A stretch of DNA of 64,000 nucleotides. It comes from Cynocephalus volans (Eukaryota; Chordata; Mammalia; Dermoptera; Cynocephalidae). Numbering within the stretch: the stretch's first letter is position 1; each line of letters begins with the position of its first letter. Shown here in pieces: positions 46,600 to 58,399 of this stretch. Made by a program: the position numbers and the translations under genes. Location: assembly GCF_027409185.1 (NCBI RefSeq), contig NC_084462.1, forward strand, positions 182,394,071-182,458,070, given 5' to 3'. Below the pieces are notes generated by a model. The model saw only the letters and a list, made by a program, of their open reading frames with translations, did no database searches and was not told the origin of the DNA.

Positions 46600-47204
46600 T
46601 TTTGCTGATGGTTGGAAATTTTTCGGACTCACTCTTCGGAGTGAACATATCATGAGTACATGGCCCTTCTAGGATCCACCCTTTGTGGGAGAGTCTTAGT
46701 TCCGACTGGTAACTTTACAAAGCCCCAGGCCCTGTCTCCAGCCTCCTTTAAAACCAAAGACTCTGGGTCACTAAAATTAGTAAATTCCTCTAGGACAGCT
46801 GCCGCATCAGTTTCAGGGACCTCTTTGGTTTTCAGCAGCTTCTTTGTTTGGGGGATTTCCTGTTTTTCCACGGTTGCAATTATGTAATAAAGGATTCTGT
46901 ACTACTTCATTCAGAATTTCTAGTCTCAGAATATTTTTCAAGTTATCTAACCTACTGTTTTGTCGGAAAGGAAGTAATTGCCTGATTTGCAAGGGTTGTG
47001 GCCACATCTGTCTCCACTGGTAAGCCTGCTGGCAGGGACTGCTCGCCTTGTTTGCAGTACTTCCAAGTGACTAACGGAGGGGTCCTTTGCTCCTCCCAGG
47101 GGGTTTATGCAGCTGGTCTTTGCAGATGCCAGCAGCAGCCACTTATTTCCCAGGAATGCCATTCTGCCTCTATGCCTAGAGGTACTGAAATGCCACTTCC
47201 TCCC
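46600..47204 (-). pseudogene. Internal remnant of an ERV next to its LTR
   Basis: Lies downstream (on the - strand) of the LTR at 47205-47840. Short open frames in different registers (e.g. GRAWGFVKLPVGTK-like and LPFRQNSRLDNLKNILRLEI text) suggest decayed retroviral or spacer sequence. Family not identified. Confidence 0.4.
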
Positions 47205-47840
47205 TGTTGCACTCTCTTTGTCCTCACACAGATTTGTCATCTCTCTCCCCTGGGTGATGGTGACTCAAAAGATTACTTAAAGGCCATTTCTTGTGAGCAG
47301 TGAGACACCCTGAAGGGGTTAACTTCCTGGAACCCTCAAGAGAGAGTCATTCTTCTTTTGGGAAATTAACACTGAACTGGGGTTCTGTCTCAGTATTTAT
47401 TCTCCAGGCCAGAAAGTTACAGAAAAGGAACATAGGTGGAGTTATGGCTAAGTATAGTTTAAGAATAGAAGCTGGTAACATCAGTGAAATAACAAAGTGA
47501 CATTCCATAATGCAATTTGCAAAAGGTTAAGTTGATCCACCAACAAAAGCTTGTTCTTAGCAAACATCTTCTTTCCCTACAGCAATTTCCTTAGTATGTT
47601 TACATAACAAGTGAGTAAGGTTAACCTGCACCAAGGACATCTACCCTTTGAGCCAGCAATTTTGCTGTGTTATAATTCTATATCTATATCAGAGGCTTTA
47701 GCCTGGGGAAAGTTTCCTGTCTTTTGCAAGGTTAACATTTCTATATGTAATTTAAGAAGTTAGGCTAAAACTGAAACTACAGGGCTTTGGACACTAGGCC
47801 CTGTGAAATACATTTGCTTTATAAATGTTAGTGTGCTCCA
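47205..47840 (-). mobile_element. ERV LTR, family shared with 55498-56072
   Basis: Ends match the solo LTR at 55498 (own-sense start TGGAGCACAC, end GCAACA). The - strand has GAGAATAAATACTGAG as poly(A) signal. No TSD partner on the left, so internal ERV sequence probably follows. Confidence 0.7.
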
Positions 47841-48954
47841 TACCTCCCAGTTGGAAGAGACCTGGGAAGCAGGAGGTTTGGGAGAGGGGAGCACCTGGAA
47901 CATGGCGTGGTGCTCGCTGCAGAAAGCACATGTTCCCACCTGCAGTTCCTTGCTATAAATTTCAAGGGGCTGCTCCCATTGGGGGTGTCTAACGCTGGGC
48001 AGGGGAGTCCAAATCTGAGATTTAGAGTAGGAAGGCCCTGGGTGCAGCCCACCAAAGCCATCTACTCCAACCCGGACATTATCTGTGACAAAGGCGTACT
48101 TTTATGTACATGTTGAGTCAGTCTCCTTTGTTTAATCTCTCTACTGGATGGGTCTTGGGCAAAAATGAGAGTGTCATTTACTGGGCTTCTTCATATCCCC
48201 ATATTAACCACTACATTGTTCTATACGATGCTGTGTTGCCTTTTGGATGCAAACAGCCTCAAAAAGCAGTTAGCAAATTTATTTCATTAGTATACTAAAA
48301 ATATATATATACCAGGATAAAGTACGGTTTAATTTGGAAAAGCAAGCATTTGTTCACTCAACAAATACTGTTAGTTCTGCTATGGTACAACATATGCATT
48401 CCTAAAAGTCATTGTGCTTGCAAAATTTCACAATAAAAACTACAGGACTTATGGGGAAAATGGGGTAAAAGGCAGGACATGCAAAACCCTTCATCAGTGA
48501 CACATTTTTTAAAAGATAGGAATCTAATAAAAAGTGTAGAATAGTTTTACATGTTAAATAGTTAAGACAGACATAAATACCACAATGAGCATGGCGCTTT
48601 ACCTGAAACAGCCTGGAGGTTTCTCGTGGCAGCGGACAAGGGAATGGCCGCAGCTTGGACGCCACTGTGAAGTGAAGGAAGGAGGGTTATCTGGAGTCCC
48701 TCCGAAAGTCAGAACCACAGTGTGCAGGGCTGTGGCTCGCCATCCTGCCCGATCAAGGGGCAGCTTCAGGTGTGTGCGCGTGCACTTTGTGCATCACCAG
48801 CACCATGCTTAGCTGGTGCTTTCTGTGTGCACATAGTGTTACTCACAAACAAAATCATAATACATAAGCAATGCGGACTTCACCTTGTGCCCAGATTGTT
48901 CCCTAATTGCTCGACTGTGTTGGAACAAATCACAATTTCAAACCAAGCACTATA
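47841..48954 (+). other. Intergenic, no gene recognised
   Basis: AT-rich unique sequence. Nothing supported. Confidence 0.35.
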
Positions 48955-49730
48955 GCAGAACTGTAGTTATGGAGAACCTACCACGTGCTAGGCCTGTTCT
49001 AGACGTCACAGATTCAGCAGCAGGAACTATGAAGTCTCCACCCTCACGAGAGTTACATCACAATGAGGGAAATTATAAACAAATAAATAATATAATTTCA
49101 GGTCATGAGAAGTGCTGTGAGGAAAAAGAAGAGTGCAGGAAAATGAGTGGCAGGCTGTGGTGGCATCTTTTCTAGGTTCATGTATCCTTTTCCTGGCGCT
49201 GCTGTTGACAAAGTACCACAGACTTGGTGGCTTAAACAGAAATGGATTGTCTCAGTTCTGGAGGCCAGAAGTCCAAGATCAAGGTGTGGGCAAGGCTGGT
49301 TCCTTCTGAGGGCTGTGAGGGAGTGTCCCTGCGTCTCCCTTAGCTTCTGTGATCTGCTGTCCCTTGGCTTGTAGAAACATCACCCCATCCCCGCCTTCAT
49401 CTTCACGCGGCGTTCTCCCTGAGCACGTCTATGTCCAAATTTCCCCTTTTATAGGACACTAGTTACAATAGATCAGAGGCCCCCCTATTCCAGTATGACC
49501 TCATCTCAACTAATTACATCTGCTGTGACTTTATTTCCAAATAAGGTCACATTGTGAGGTACTGAGGGCTAAGTCTTCAACTTATGAATTTGGGGGGCAC
49601 AATCCCACCTGTAACAGTTGGTAAGGAAAGACCCCTTCAGTAAGTGACTTTTGAGCCAGAAATGTGAATGAGATGGGAGAATGAGTCAGGTAAACATCTG
49701 AGAAGCATGGTCAGTGCAGGGTGGGGGGAT
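48955..49730 (+). repeat. L2 LINE split by a MaLR LTR
   Basis: L2 3' text (ACCTACCACGTGCTAGGCCT, TAATATAATTTCAGGTCATG) stops at 49180 and goes on from 49617 (GTGACTTTTGAGCCAGAAAT). The LTR between is therefore younger. Confidence 0.7.
49181..49616 (-). mobile_element. MaLR LTR (MLT1-like) inserted in L2
   Basis: The + strand starts TGTATCCTTTTCCTGGCGCT, has TACCACAGACTTGGTGGCTT and ATCAAGGTGTGGGCAAGGCT, and ends CACAATCCCACCTGTAACA. Confidence 0.8.
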
Positions 49731-50219
49731 GGGGTCAGGTGGTGTGGCAGGTTTGTTGGTGATAGTTGGGAATGTTGGTTTCTTAGAAAAATGTGCTCAC
49801 GGCGACTTCGAAGTATGCAGGCCCAGCATACCCAGGTCTCCTGAAACCCACCTCCAAGACTACTCCCGGGCCAGCCTGCCTGGGAGTTTTATGCCCCAAG
49901 TACATATTTCTTATTCTACTACAATATCACGCCTATCAATGGATGTTTTATATTAATTAAAAGAGTATTAAATTTTTCATTTCCAGAAGTTTTTAGGGGG
50001 AAGAATCTTTTTCAAATGTCTCTTGTTCCTTACTTGTATTTTTAAGCTTCTTTTTTATTTCTTTAAACACAAACAATGTAATTATTTTACATGTCTGGTA
50101 ATGCCAATAGTGCAGTTTAATTTTCCAGATGTGCTTTTTGTTGGCAGGGGTCTCCAGTGGCTCTCACTCGTGGTGATTTCTTCCCGGTGTGTTTTATGAT
50201 GTTTTCAACAGCGAATTGT

Positions 50220-50465
50220 CTATGTCCCTTCAATAGCTATCTGTGGGAAGTTTTCGAAATCTGGATCGAACTCGCATTTCTCCAGAGAATATTTGCAGTT
50301 ATCCATTTTTTCTAGTTTTGTTCCCTTGCAGTCCGAGATGAGTCTTATAAGATTTCTCTCTTTAGAAATCAAATTGTCTGTTCCATTCAATGTATAATCA
50401 CTGCTGGATACTGAGGATGTTCTACGCACTGTTTGTAGAAAAGCACATTCTGCAACTGGCCACAA
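50220..50465 (-). other. Unassigned AT-rich open frame, 81 codons
   Basis: The - strand stays open with an unbiased, protein-like composition (for example NCKYSLEKCEFDPDFENFPQ) in otherwise non-coding DNA. About 170 bases on, the same strand has AAATAAAAAAGAAG. It may be a pseudogene piece or chance. I do not recognise it and give no function. Confidence 0.2.
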
Positions 50466-51389
50466 ACACCGACATGAAAGCTGTATTCTGCCCGTAGTTA
50501 AACTTCCCTTCTGAGCCTATGCTGCCAGGGACGCTGCCCGCTCCTGGGCTGCAGCAGAAGGAGGGAAGTTCACTGATACCCTGAACGTAGGAAAAGGGAA
50601 AGTGCCACTGTCTCCTCTCTAGACTCAGGCCTGGAGGTCCCCTGAAGTCCGGAGGCGCCTGCTTTTGCAGAGGCAGAGGGTGGCGTGCTTACCAGGAAGA
50701 CAATCCCAGAACGGAGGCCCACCCCACACCGCCCCACCACCCAGACTTTCTCCTCTGCAGTCAAGGAATAGTGAGAGTAGACGCCTGGGGGCAGGGGGGC
50801 GTTCCTTATAAGCAGGGTGACCCCAAAGCCGGCTTTGCCCAGGGCTTTCCAGGATTATGCCAGCTGCTGGGAGAATGGGCACGCTCGTTCACTTCCAAAG
50901 GTGACCAGGTTTGGCCAGTGAGTGATGTGGTCAGTCTACTCCTAGGACATGGGGAGAAGTATTTATCAGGAGGGCCCAATGGGAAACCAGCGAGGGTTCA
51001 GTGGGGAAGTGAGACACGGTTTACATTTTATACGGATCCTCGGGCTCTGCTCAGGGAGAAGAGGGCACTGGAGGGGACCAGAGTGAAGGCAGGGGTATTA
51101 GCGACCTTGGGGGTGGGGCTGAGGCTCTGAGTCTTTGGGACCCTCTGGAGCTACCTGACAGGCTCCCCTTCGCCTGCCCTGGAGCCTGGGGTCCTCCCTG
51201 CCAGGAGGGGCCCCAGCTGAGCAGCCCAGCCAGGCCTGACCCTGAGCGAGGCCAGCCTGGCTTCCCGCCACGAGGCCGGATCTGGAGCGGCGGAGCGATC
51301 CCTGCATTTCCCGGGTTGACTCGGAAGGGATCAGGTTACCTTCTGCTGCGGAGGCAGAAGGGGCTCCCCTTAGAAGGGGGGCGGGCCAG

Positions 51390-51706
51390 GGGCTGAGTGA
51401 GGGGAGGACGGCAGAGCAGGGCCAGCAGCTCCCGCGACCGACCGGGAGCCAGGCCTGGGGAGAGGAGGCCTGGGCCGAGGAGCGGGTGGCGCAGGCCCGG
51501 AGGCAGGCGCGGCGCCCGGCTCGGCGGGGCACGTCCCGCCGCCGTGAGGACGCCCACCCCTCCCGGCGCCGGAGGACCCGCGCCCGCCCGCGGGCCCCTT
51601 GCTCGGGTCCCCGCCCCGCCCCGCCCTCCCGCCGGATCTCCCGCCCCGGGCCCGCCCCGGCAGCCCGGCTCCCGCCCCTGCGCGCCATTCCCCGCTGCTC
51701 CCGGCC
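51390..51706 (+). promoter_or_regulatory. CpG island promoter of the RAP2-like gene
   Basis: Dense CpG and C-rich GC boxes (CCCCGCCCCGCCCCGCCCTC near 51609) lead directly into the start codon at 51707. No TATA box is seen. The island continues through the coding region. Confidence 0.7.
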
Positions 51707-52309
51707 ATGGCGGGCCTGGTGGCGCGACCCGCCAAGGGCTACCGGGTGGTGCTGCTCGGGAGCGTGGCCGTGGGCAAGACGGCGCTGGCCACGCAGTTCG
51801 CGTGCGGCCGCTTCCCCGAGCAGTGCGAGCCGTCGGTGGAGGAGCTCTTCAGCAAGGTGATCGAGGTGAACGCGGCGCCCGCGCTGCTGGAGATCGTGGA
51901 CACGGTGGGCGCCGAGCACCTGGTCACCCTCAAGGACCTCTACATCAAGAACAGCGACGGCTTCGTGGTGCTCTACAGCGTGTGCAGCGAGGCCTCGTTC
52001 GAGGCGGTGCGGCCGCTGCGCGAGCGCATGGGCCGGCTGCGGGGCCCCAAGGCGGTGCCGCTGGTGCTGGTGGGCACCAAGGCCGACCTGGACGCCCAGC
52101 GCCAGGTGCTGACGGCGCGGGGCCGCGCGCTGGCCCGCGAGTGGCGGTGCCCGTTCCTGGAGGTCACGGCCAAGAGCAAACTGATGGTGGACCAGGTGTT
52201 CACGCAGGTGGTGCGCGAGATGGAGGCCCTGGCCCCGCCGCAGGCCGAGGTGGCGGACGCCCGCCCCAGTGCCCAGGATACGTGGCCATCGGAAAGATTC
52301 ATTGGCTGA
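51707..52309 (+). CDS. Divergent RAP2-like small GTPase, single exon
   Basis: The start has a strong Kozak context (CCGGCCATGG). 200 residues, no intron. The Ras fold is complete: P-loop GSVAVGKT at 18-25, switch I CEPSVEELF at 40-48 (Ser43 at Ras Thr35), DTVGAEH at 65-71, TKAD at 124-127, and TAK at 154-156. DLYIKN, GRALAREW, CPFLEVTAKSK and MVDQVF point to the RAP2 branch, and I judge about half the residues to be shared with RAP2. Val20 sits at Ras Gly12, Ala21 at Gly13 and Ala69 at Gln61 (Thr in RAP2), changes that in Ras family members impair GTP hydrolysis. The C-terminus ends ERFIG, with no CAAX cysteine, so lipid anchoring is not expected. An intronless origin by retroposition is likely, but the high divergence with an intact frame argues for an old, selected gene. 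No known human symbol comes to mind. Confidence 0.85.
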   Translation: MAGLVARPAKGYRVVLLGSVAVGKTALATQFACGRFPEQCEPSVEELFSKVIEVNAAPALLEIVDTVGAEHLVTLKDLYIKNSDGFVVLYSVCSEASFEAVRPLRERMGRLRGPKAVPLVLVGTKADLDAQRQVLTARGRALAREWRCPFLEVTAKSKLMVDQVFTQVVREMEALAPPQAEVADARPSAQDTWPSERFIG

Positions 52310-52935
52310 CGTGCGCGGGTGACTTTTTAACCTGCTCTCCGCTTTCGAGCTCAGGATTGCTACCCAGTGCCTTTTTAAAGAAAGTTACCGAGCTGAAAAC
52401 AAGTGCTGACTTCTGCGTGGCAACGCTGATCGGTGCTTCAAGCTGTCTGCAGATCTTTCTTCACTATTAGGTGAAAACTCTGTTTCTCTCTGACAGTGCT
52501 GTGAGAAGAAACTATAACAGCATTCTTTTTTTCCGTGTATGGAGAGAGCGCCGCGCTGTTCTTCAGGTGGAACCTGCTAATGGACGTTGTGTGCACGTGT
52601 GTATGTGACAGTCAACACCTTCTGAGTGTCATTCGATATTTGCATTGACTGAGGAGCACGAATTGACGAGCTTAAGCTTTGATTCCATGAGGTTTCCATG
52701 TGTTTCCCTCTCCTTCACTGCACTGAATTGCAGCAGTAATATTTTCCTCTGTGTATTTCTAAATATAGGTATGACATACATAGCACTGGTTTGAAAAGGG
52801 ATATTGTGTACCCCGGCAGAACAACTGTGTGCTGGCAAAGATAGCTCAGCTCTGTCTTTTTGTAACTGACATCTACTCCATTTCTGCATCTGTAAATTGA
52901 GTGAAAATAAAATTACTTTAGAAGTCGATCATTTT
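52310..52935 (+). other. 3'UTR and poly(A) signal of the RAP2-like gene
   Basis: About 0.6 kb of AT-richer sequence follows the stop and ends with AATAAA at 52906-52911 and T/GT-rich text downstream. It would give an unspliced mRNA of roughly 1.3 kb. Confidence 0.6.
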
Positions 52936-54936
52936 TAATATTTGTCTTTCTAACGTTTAAATCTATAATTTCTAAAGTTTTCCTACACTGTCTCTGCCTG
53001 TCAGTTATTTTCCAGGAAACAAGTTAGCACATAGAGAAGATGGCAGCACATCTGGTGTGTTCTGCAAAAGTGCCTTCAGCAGCCAGTGTTACTGACCAGC
53101 CAGGTTAAGCTCCCTTGTCTGAATACCTGCAGAGTTTACGGTGACACAAATACTGACATAGAAGCAAAACAAGAAAGAATCATTTTATACGGTTTTCACA
53201 TAATAACAGATTTTTCTTGCACTGGTTTAAAAATATTGTTTTATAATTTTAAAAAACTTATCTTTGGTATGAGTTGTGTTTATTTCCACAAGTTAGTTTT
53301 ACCTCGCCTGCTATGACATATGGTCCAGATTTAGGTACCCAATCTAACCATTTGAACATCTTTCTGAAAAAAATAAACAAAAAAGCTCAAAACTCTGTGA
53401 TCTGAAAGTTATTTTTGTTAAAGGAAAGTCATTTATATAGTGATGGTTACAGAACGCTCTGGTAGTTTTTATCTATATTGTAGGTGATGTTTTAATAGAA
53501 GGATGGATTTTACCTTAAAATGAGATATGTTTTAGAACCTAACAGCAAATTTGCCATAGGCAAGGGCTAGGCTGGGACTGTCCCTGTCTTCCTCTCCCTC
53601 CTGGGGTGGGTGGAGGGTTGAGAAACTTATTTTTCAAGCCAGCTGACTCTATCTTCTGAGGTCCCTTCCCTGGTAAAGCCCTAATAACCTAAGGGAACAT
53701 TTCAAATGACGGGGGGAGGGGAGGGGGCAGTGAGAAGCAGGTAACACCTTCCTGGCCTCGGCTGTCATTGTGCAAAACTGCCCCTCCTCTGGAGCAGAGG
53801 AAAAACACAAGACTGTTTACTGACCGGGTATTGGGCTGTGCAGGGAAAGCCAGGGGAATAAACAGCATCCCGTTCCCAGCCATGGGAGCTGGGCCCCAGT
53901 GACAGGAGGCTGGGCGCTGCCACCCCCACCCTGCCCTGCCCTTCTGACTTCTGTGCTGAGGCCTCCCAGGAAGGTCTAATGTCCCTCTATGAGGTCTCGA
54001 TCCAGAAAACATTTCCAAATAGCCATTTCTGCCTTTGGATTCCTAGGACGACCTCAGACACGCCCACTCAGTTCCAAGTTTTCAGCTTAGAGCTCGGGAG
54101 TGTTCCTGGCTCTCTGGGCAATGTGAGGCTGATAGGGCCACGTGGCCAGCTCCCTGTACCCTCCGGAGTAGGAATGAGAAAGCTTTCTGAGTGCGTACGT
54201 GCACAGACCTACAGATACACACGAAATTAAAGACCCACGTACTGGATCTTTCTTCTCTTCCTACATTTCTAATTTTCAACTTCCACAGGTAACACATAAG
54301 TTGCCTCAGTCCCTCTGGAGACAAGAACGGCCTAAGCAACTCCAAAGTGAATTTGCAAGTGGCAAATATAATGGCTTGTCAGAGTGCTTTGGCACTTGCA
54401 GACATGTGCCCTGGTGACAGACCTCCGAATGGTGGCAGGCTAACTTGTTAGTTTGCCAGCAGGGTAAAATGTCCAGCCCTTCACAGTTCTTGAGGCTCGT
54501 TGTAAGCTACATGCCTGCTGGTCCTCACGGGAATGTCAGACTGGAAAGGAATATCAAAGCAGCTGTAACATCCACACGACTGCAGGCAGGGGAGAGCTTC
54601 TGACACTCCATGTGCTCTGCAGCTCCGGCCATGGGCAGCTGCTCCTGCCACCGTGCCGTGGTGCGGTCTGTATTATTCACAGGGCTGGTGTGGTGTTCAG
54701 AGTTCTTTTGGAGGATTTTAAATGGCATTTGTTTTCCTCTTCTGTGACATGCCTGCTCCTTTTGCCAGCTTTTAAAATTGCATAAGCCACCACTAACCAT
54801 CCTTCTGTAAAATGATGAAAAAAAGGAGAAAAAGAAGAGAGTTTAAATATATATATACATTGACACAACAAAGAAGAGAACACTCATGGCTGCTACAGTC
54901 ACTGTTTCTGTAACTGGTCATGAAGCCATAGATGGT
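52936..54936 (+). other. Intergenic, no gene recognised
   Basis: AT-rich to mixed unique DNA. No repeat family I can name with confidence. Confidence 0.35.
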
Positions 54937-55058
54937 TTTTAAATTGTGGTAAAAATACACATAACAAAATTTACAGTCTTAACCATTTTTCAGTGTCCAG
55001 TTCAGTAGCGTTAAGTACATTCACATTGTTGCACAACCAATCTCCAGAACATTTTTTT

Positions 55059-55143
55059 TGATGTCTGGCCGGTATGGGGAATCAAACTGTGGACCTGGGT
55101 GTTAGCACCACACTCTAACCAGCTGAGCTATCCCACCAGCTCA
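55059..55143 (-). mobile_element. Monomeric tRNA-Ile-like SINE in the L1
   Basis: The reverse strand reads TAGCTCAGCTGGTTAGAGTG and GGTCCACAGTTTGATTCCCC. TSD CCAGAACA(T/C)TTTT at about 55044-55057 and 55144-55156. Confidence 0.85.
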
Positions 55144-55497
55144 CCAGAACACTTTTATAGTGTAAAACTGAAAATCCATGCCCATTAAACAACTCCCCAT
55201 TTCCCCCTCCTCCCAGCCCCGGCAGCCATCATTCTGCTCCACCTATAAGTTTGACTGGCCTAGATACCTCATATAAGTGGAGTCACACAGTAGTTGTTTT
55301 GCTGAGAGTGGCTTATTTCACTTAGTGTGATATCCTTGAGGTTCATGCATGTTGTAGCATAAGTTAGGATTTCCTACATGTTGCTTGTTCATTCATCTGT
55401 CAACAGGTACTTGGTTTGCTCCCACCTTTTGGCTATTGTGAATAATGCTGCTATGAACATGGGTGTGCAAATCTCTCTTTGAGACCCTGTTTTCATT

Positions 55498-56072
55498 TGT
55501 TGCTTTGCCCCCCACGGATTTGTCACCCCTCTTCCCCTGGGTGACGGAGCCGCAAAGGATTACTCAAAGCCCATCTCTTCTGAGCAGTGAGAAGCCCCGA
55601 AGTGGTTCATCTCCTGGAACCTTCAAGAGCAAGGCATTCCCTCCATTTGGGAAATTAACCATGAATTTGGGTTCTTTTCCCCCATTTATTCTCCAGACCA
55701 GGAAGTTACAGGAAGAGAACGTAAGTGGGGTTATAGTTTAACAGTATAAGCTGGTAACATTCAGTAAAACAAGCAAAATGACATTCCCTAAGGCAATTTA
55801 AGTGATCCACCAACAAAAGCTTGATCTTAGCAAACATTCCCTCTCCCTACAGAAGTTTCCCAGTATCTTTACAAATCAGTAACTTGTCTGTCTTTGAACC
55901 AGCAGCCTTGCCGTGTTACAATTCTTTATCTTCAACAGAGACTATATAGCCTGGGGAAAATTTTGTTTTTTGCAAGGTCAACATTTTATATGTACTTTTA
56001 AGAAGTTAGACTAAAACTGAAAGTACAAGAAACTAGGCCCTGTGAAATATATTTGCCTTTTAGTATACTCCA
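55498..56072 (-). mobile_element. Solo ERV LTR in the L1
   Basis: 575 bp with TG...CA ends and a 4-bp TSD CATT (55494-55497 and 56073-56076). The L1 text is continuous on both sides (GACCCTGTTTT / TCTTTTGGTTATATACTC). Same family as 47205-47840. Confidence 0.8.
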
Positions 56073-58399
56073 CATTCATTTCTTTTGGTTATATACTCAG
56101 AAGTAAATTCTATGTTTAAATTTTTGAGGAACCTCCACACTGTTTTCCACAGCAGCCGCACCATTTTACGTTCCCACCAGCAGCGCACAAGGGCTCCAAG
56201 TTCTCACATCCTCTCCAACACTTGCTGCTGTGAGGCCATCTCTCACTATGGTTTTGAGTTGAATTCCCTAATGATAATTGAGGCTGAGATCTTTTCATAT
56301 GCTTGTTGGCCATTTTATTTCTTCTTTGGAGAAATTTCCATAGAAGTCCTTTGCCCATTTTTGAATTGGGTTGTTTTGTTACTGTTGAGTTCTTTATATA
56401 TTCTGGATATTAACCCCTTATTACATAAATGCTTTGCAAATATTCTCTCTCATTCCATAAGTTGCTTTTTCAATCTGTTGTGTCTTCTAATGCATAAAAG
56501 TTTTTAATTTTGATGTAATCCAATTTATTTTTACTTTTCCTTCCTGTGCTTTTGGTGTCATATCCAAAAAATCATTGCCAAATATAATGTTGGGAAGCTT
56601 TCCCCCTATGTTTTCTTCTACAAGGTTTATAGTTTTAAGCCTTAAAACTTTGGTCTGTTTTGAGTTAATTTTTGTCCATAGTCTAATCCGGTTCAACTTC
56701 ATTATTTTGCATGTGGACATCCAGTTTTTCCAAGACCATTTGTTGTTGTTGTTGTTGTTGTTTTGTTTTGTTTTTCTGTCTCTCATTCACACCCTAAGTT
56801 CCCGAGAAGACTGAAAATATTTTTGATGTTTTATATTTTTTTATAAAACACTGGGCAACACCATTTGTTGAAAAGACTGTCTTTTCCCCTAAGTGGGCTT
56901 GGCACTCACTCTGTCTGAAATCATTTGACCACATATGCAACAGTTTATTTCTGGGCTCTCTATTCTATTCCACTGGTCTATATGTCTGTCTTTATGCCAA
57001 TACCACACTTTTTTATTACTGTAGTTATGTAACAAGTTTTGAAATCAGAATGTGTGAGATCTCCAACTCTGTTCTTTTTCAAGGTTGCTTTGGCTAGTCA
57101 GGATCCCTTGAAATTTCGTATGAATTTTAGAATGGGTTTTTCCATTTCTGCAAAAAATGCCATTGGAATTTTGATAGGGATTGCACTAAAACTATAGATT
57201 TCTTTGGGTAGTAGTGACATCTTAACAATATTAAGCCTTCCAATCCATGAATATGAAATGTCTTTTCATTTATTTGCATTTTCTTTGATTTCTTTCAGCA
57301 ATGTTTTGTGATTTTAAGTGTTAAGTTTATTTTGTTGCTATTCTTAAACTTTGGTTAAGTTTATTCTTAAGTATTTTATTCTTTTTGATGCCATTGTAAA
57401 TGAAATTGTTTTCTTAATGTCCTTTTTGGATCATTCATTGTTAGTGTATAGAAATGCAACTGGTTTTTGTGCATTGATTTTGTATCCTGCAACTTTGCTA
57501 AACTTGTTTATTAGTTCTAACAGTTTTTTGAGGTATTTTTAGGGTTTTCTACCTATAAGATCATGTCATTTGTGAACACAGATAATTTTACTTCTTCCTT
57601 TCTGATGCGGACAACTTTTCTTTTTCCTGCCTAATTGCTCTGGCTAGAACTTCCAATACTTTGTTGAGCAGAAGTGGTGAGGGTATCTTTGTCTTGTTTC
57701 TAATCTTAGAAGAAAACTTTCAGTCTTTCACCATGGAGTATGATGTTACCTGTGGACTCATCACATATGGCCTTTATTATGTTGCAGTAGTTTCCTTCTA
57801 GTCCTAATTTGTCAAATGTTTTTATCATGAAACGGTGTTGAATTTTTTCAAATGTGTTATTCTGTGTCAATTGAGATGATCACGTGTTATTTTCCTTTGT
57901 TCTGTTAATGTGGTATATTTCATTGGTGGAGTTTCTTATGTTAAACCATTCTTGCATTCCAGGAATAATCCCACTTGGTCATGGTGTATGATCCTTTTAA
58001 TATGCTGTTGAATTCTGTTTGCTAGTATTTTGTTGAGAACATAGATGATTTTTATAATTTTCTTCTTCCACTACTCATTCCGTGTTTTCTTTGCCCTCAG
58101 CCATGATGTCAGCTAGTTGAGGTTCCTCATCTAGTAGTATGTCCCAAACATTCACTCAAGAAAGATCTCAATCCTCAGTAGGGTTTTGCCATTTCTTGGT
58201 TTGTGTTGTTTCTGATAATATTTTACTTTTAGAATGGAAGTACCACGAAGTGCCTCAAAGAACTTACTGAGTCCCTGAATATAACGGTGAGGAGAACCAG
58301 TTCCTCTAACAACCCTGGCTCCCAAACTCCTATATTCTGACTATGGGAAAAGCAGCACCATACATTAGTCACCAAATAAAGATTATATTAAAACCTGTG

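Larger units (their letters stand above)
54937..58070 (-). repeat. Old L1 (ORF2 end and 3'UTR), interrupted
   Basis: Reverse L1 3'UTR text from 54937 (TTAAATTGTGGTAAAAATAC) through 56300-58060 with ORF2 text (GGTTGCTTTGGCTAGTCAGG, TTCAAATGTGTTATTCTGTG). Frames are decayed. It is split by a SINE (55059) and a solo LTR (55498). Confidence 0.8.

Noticed and set aside
51397-52470. 357-codon frame overlapping the RAP2-like gene
   Set aside because: Alternate frame of the same GC-rich DNA. The GTPase frame has all G motifs and a strong start.
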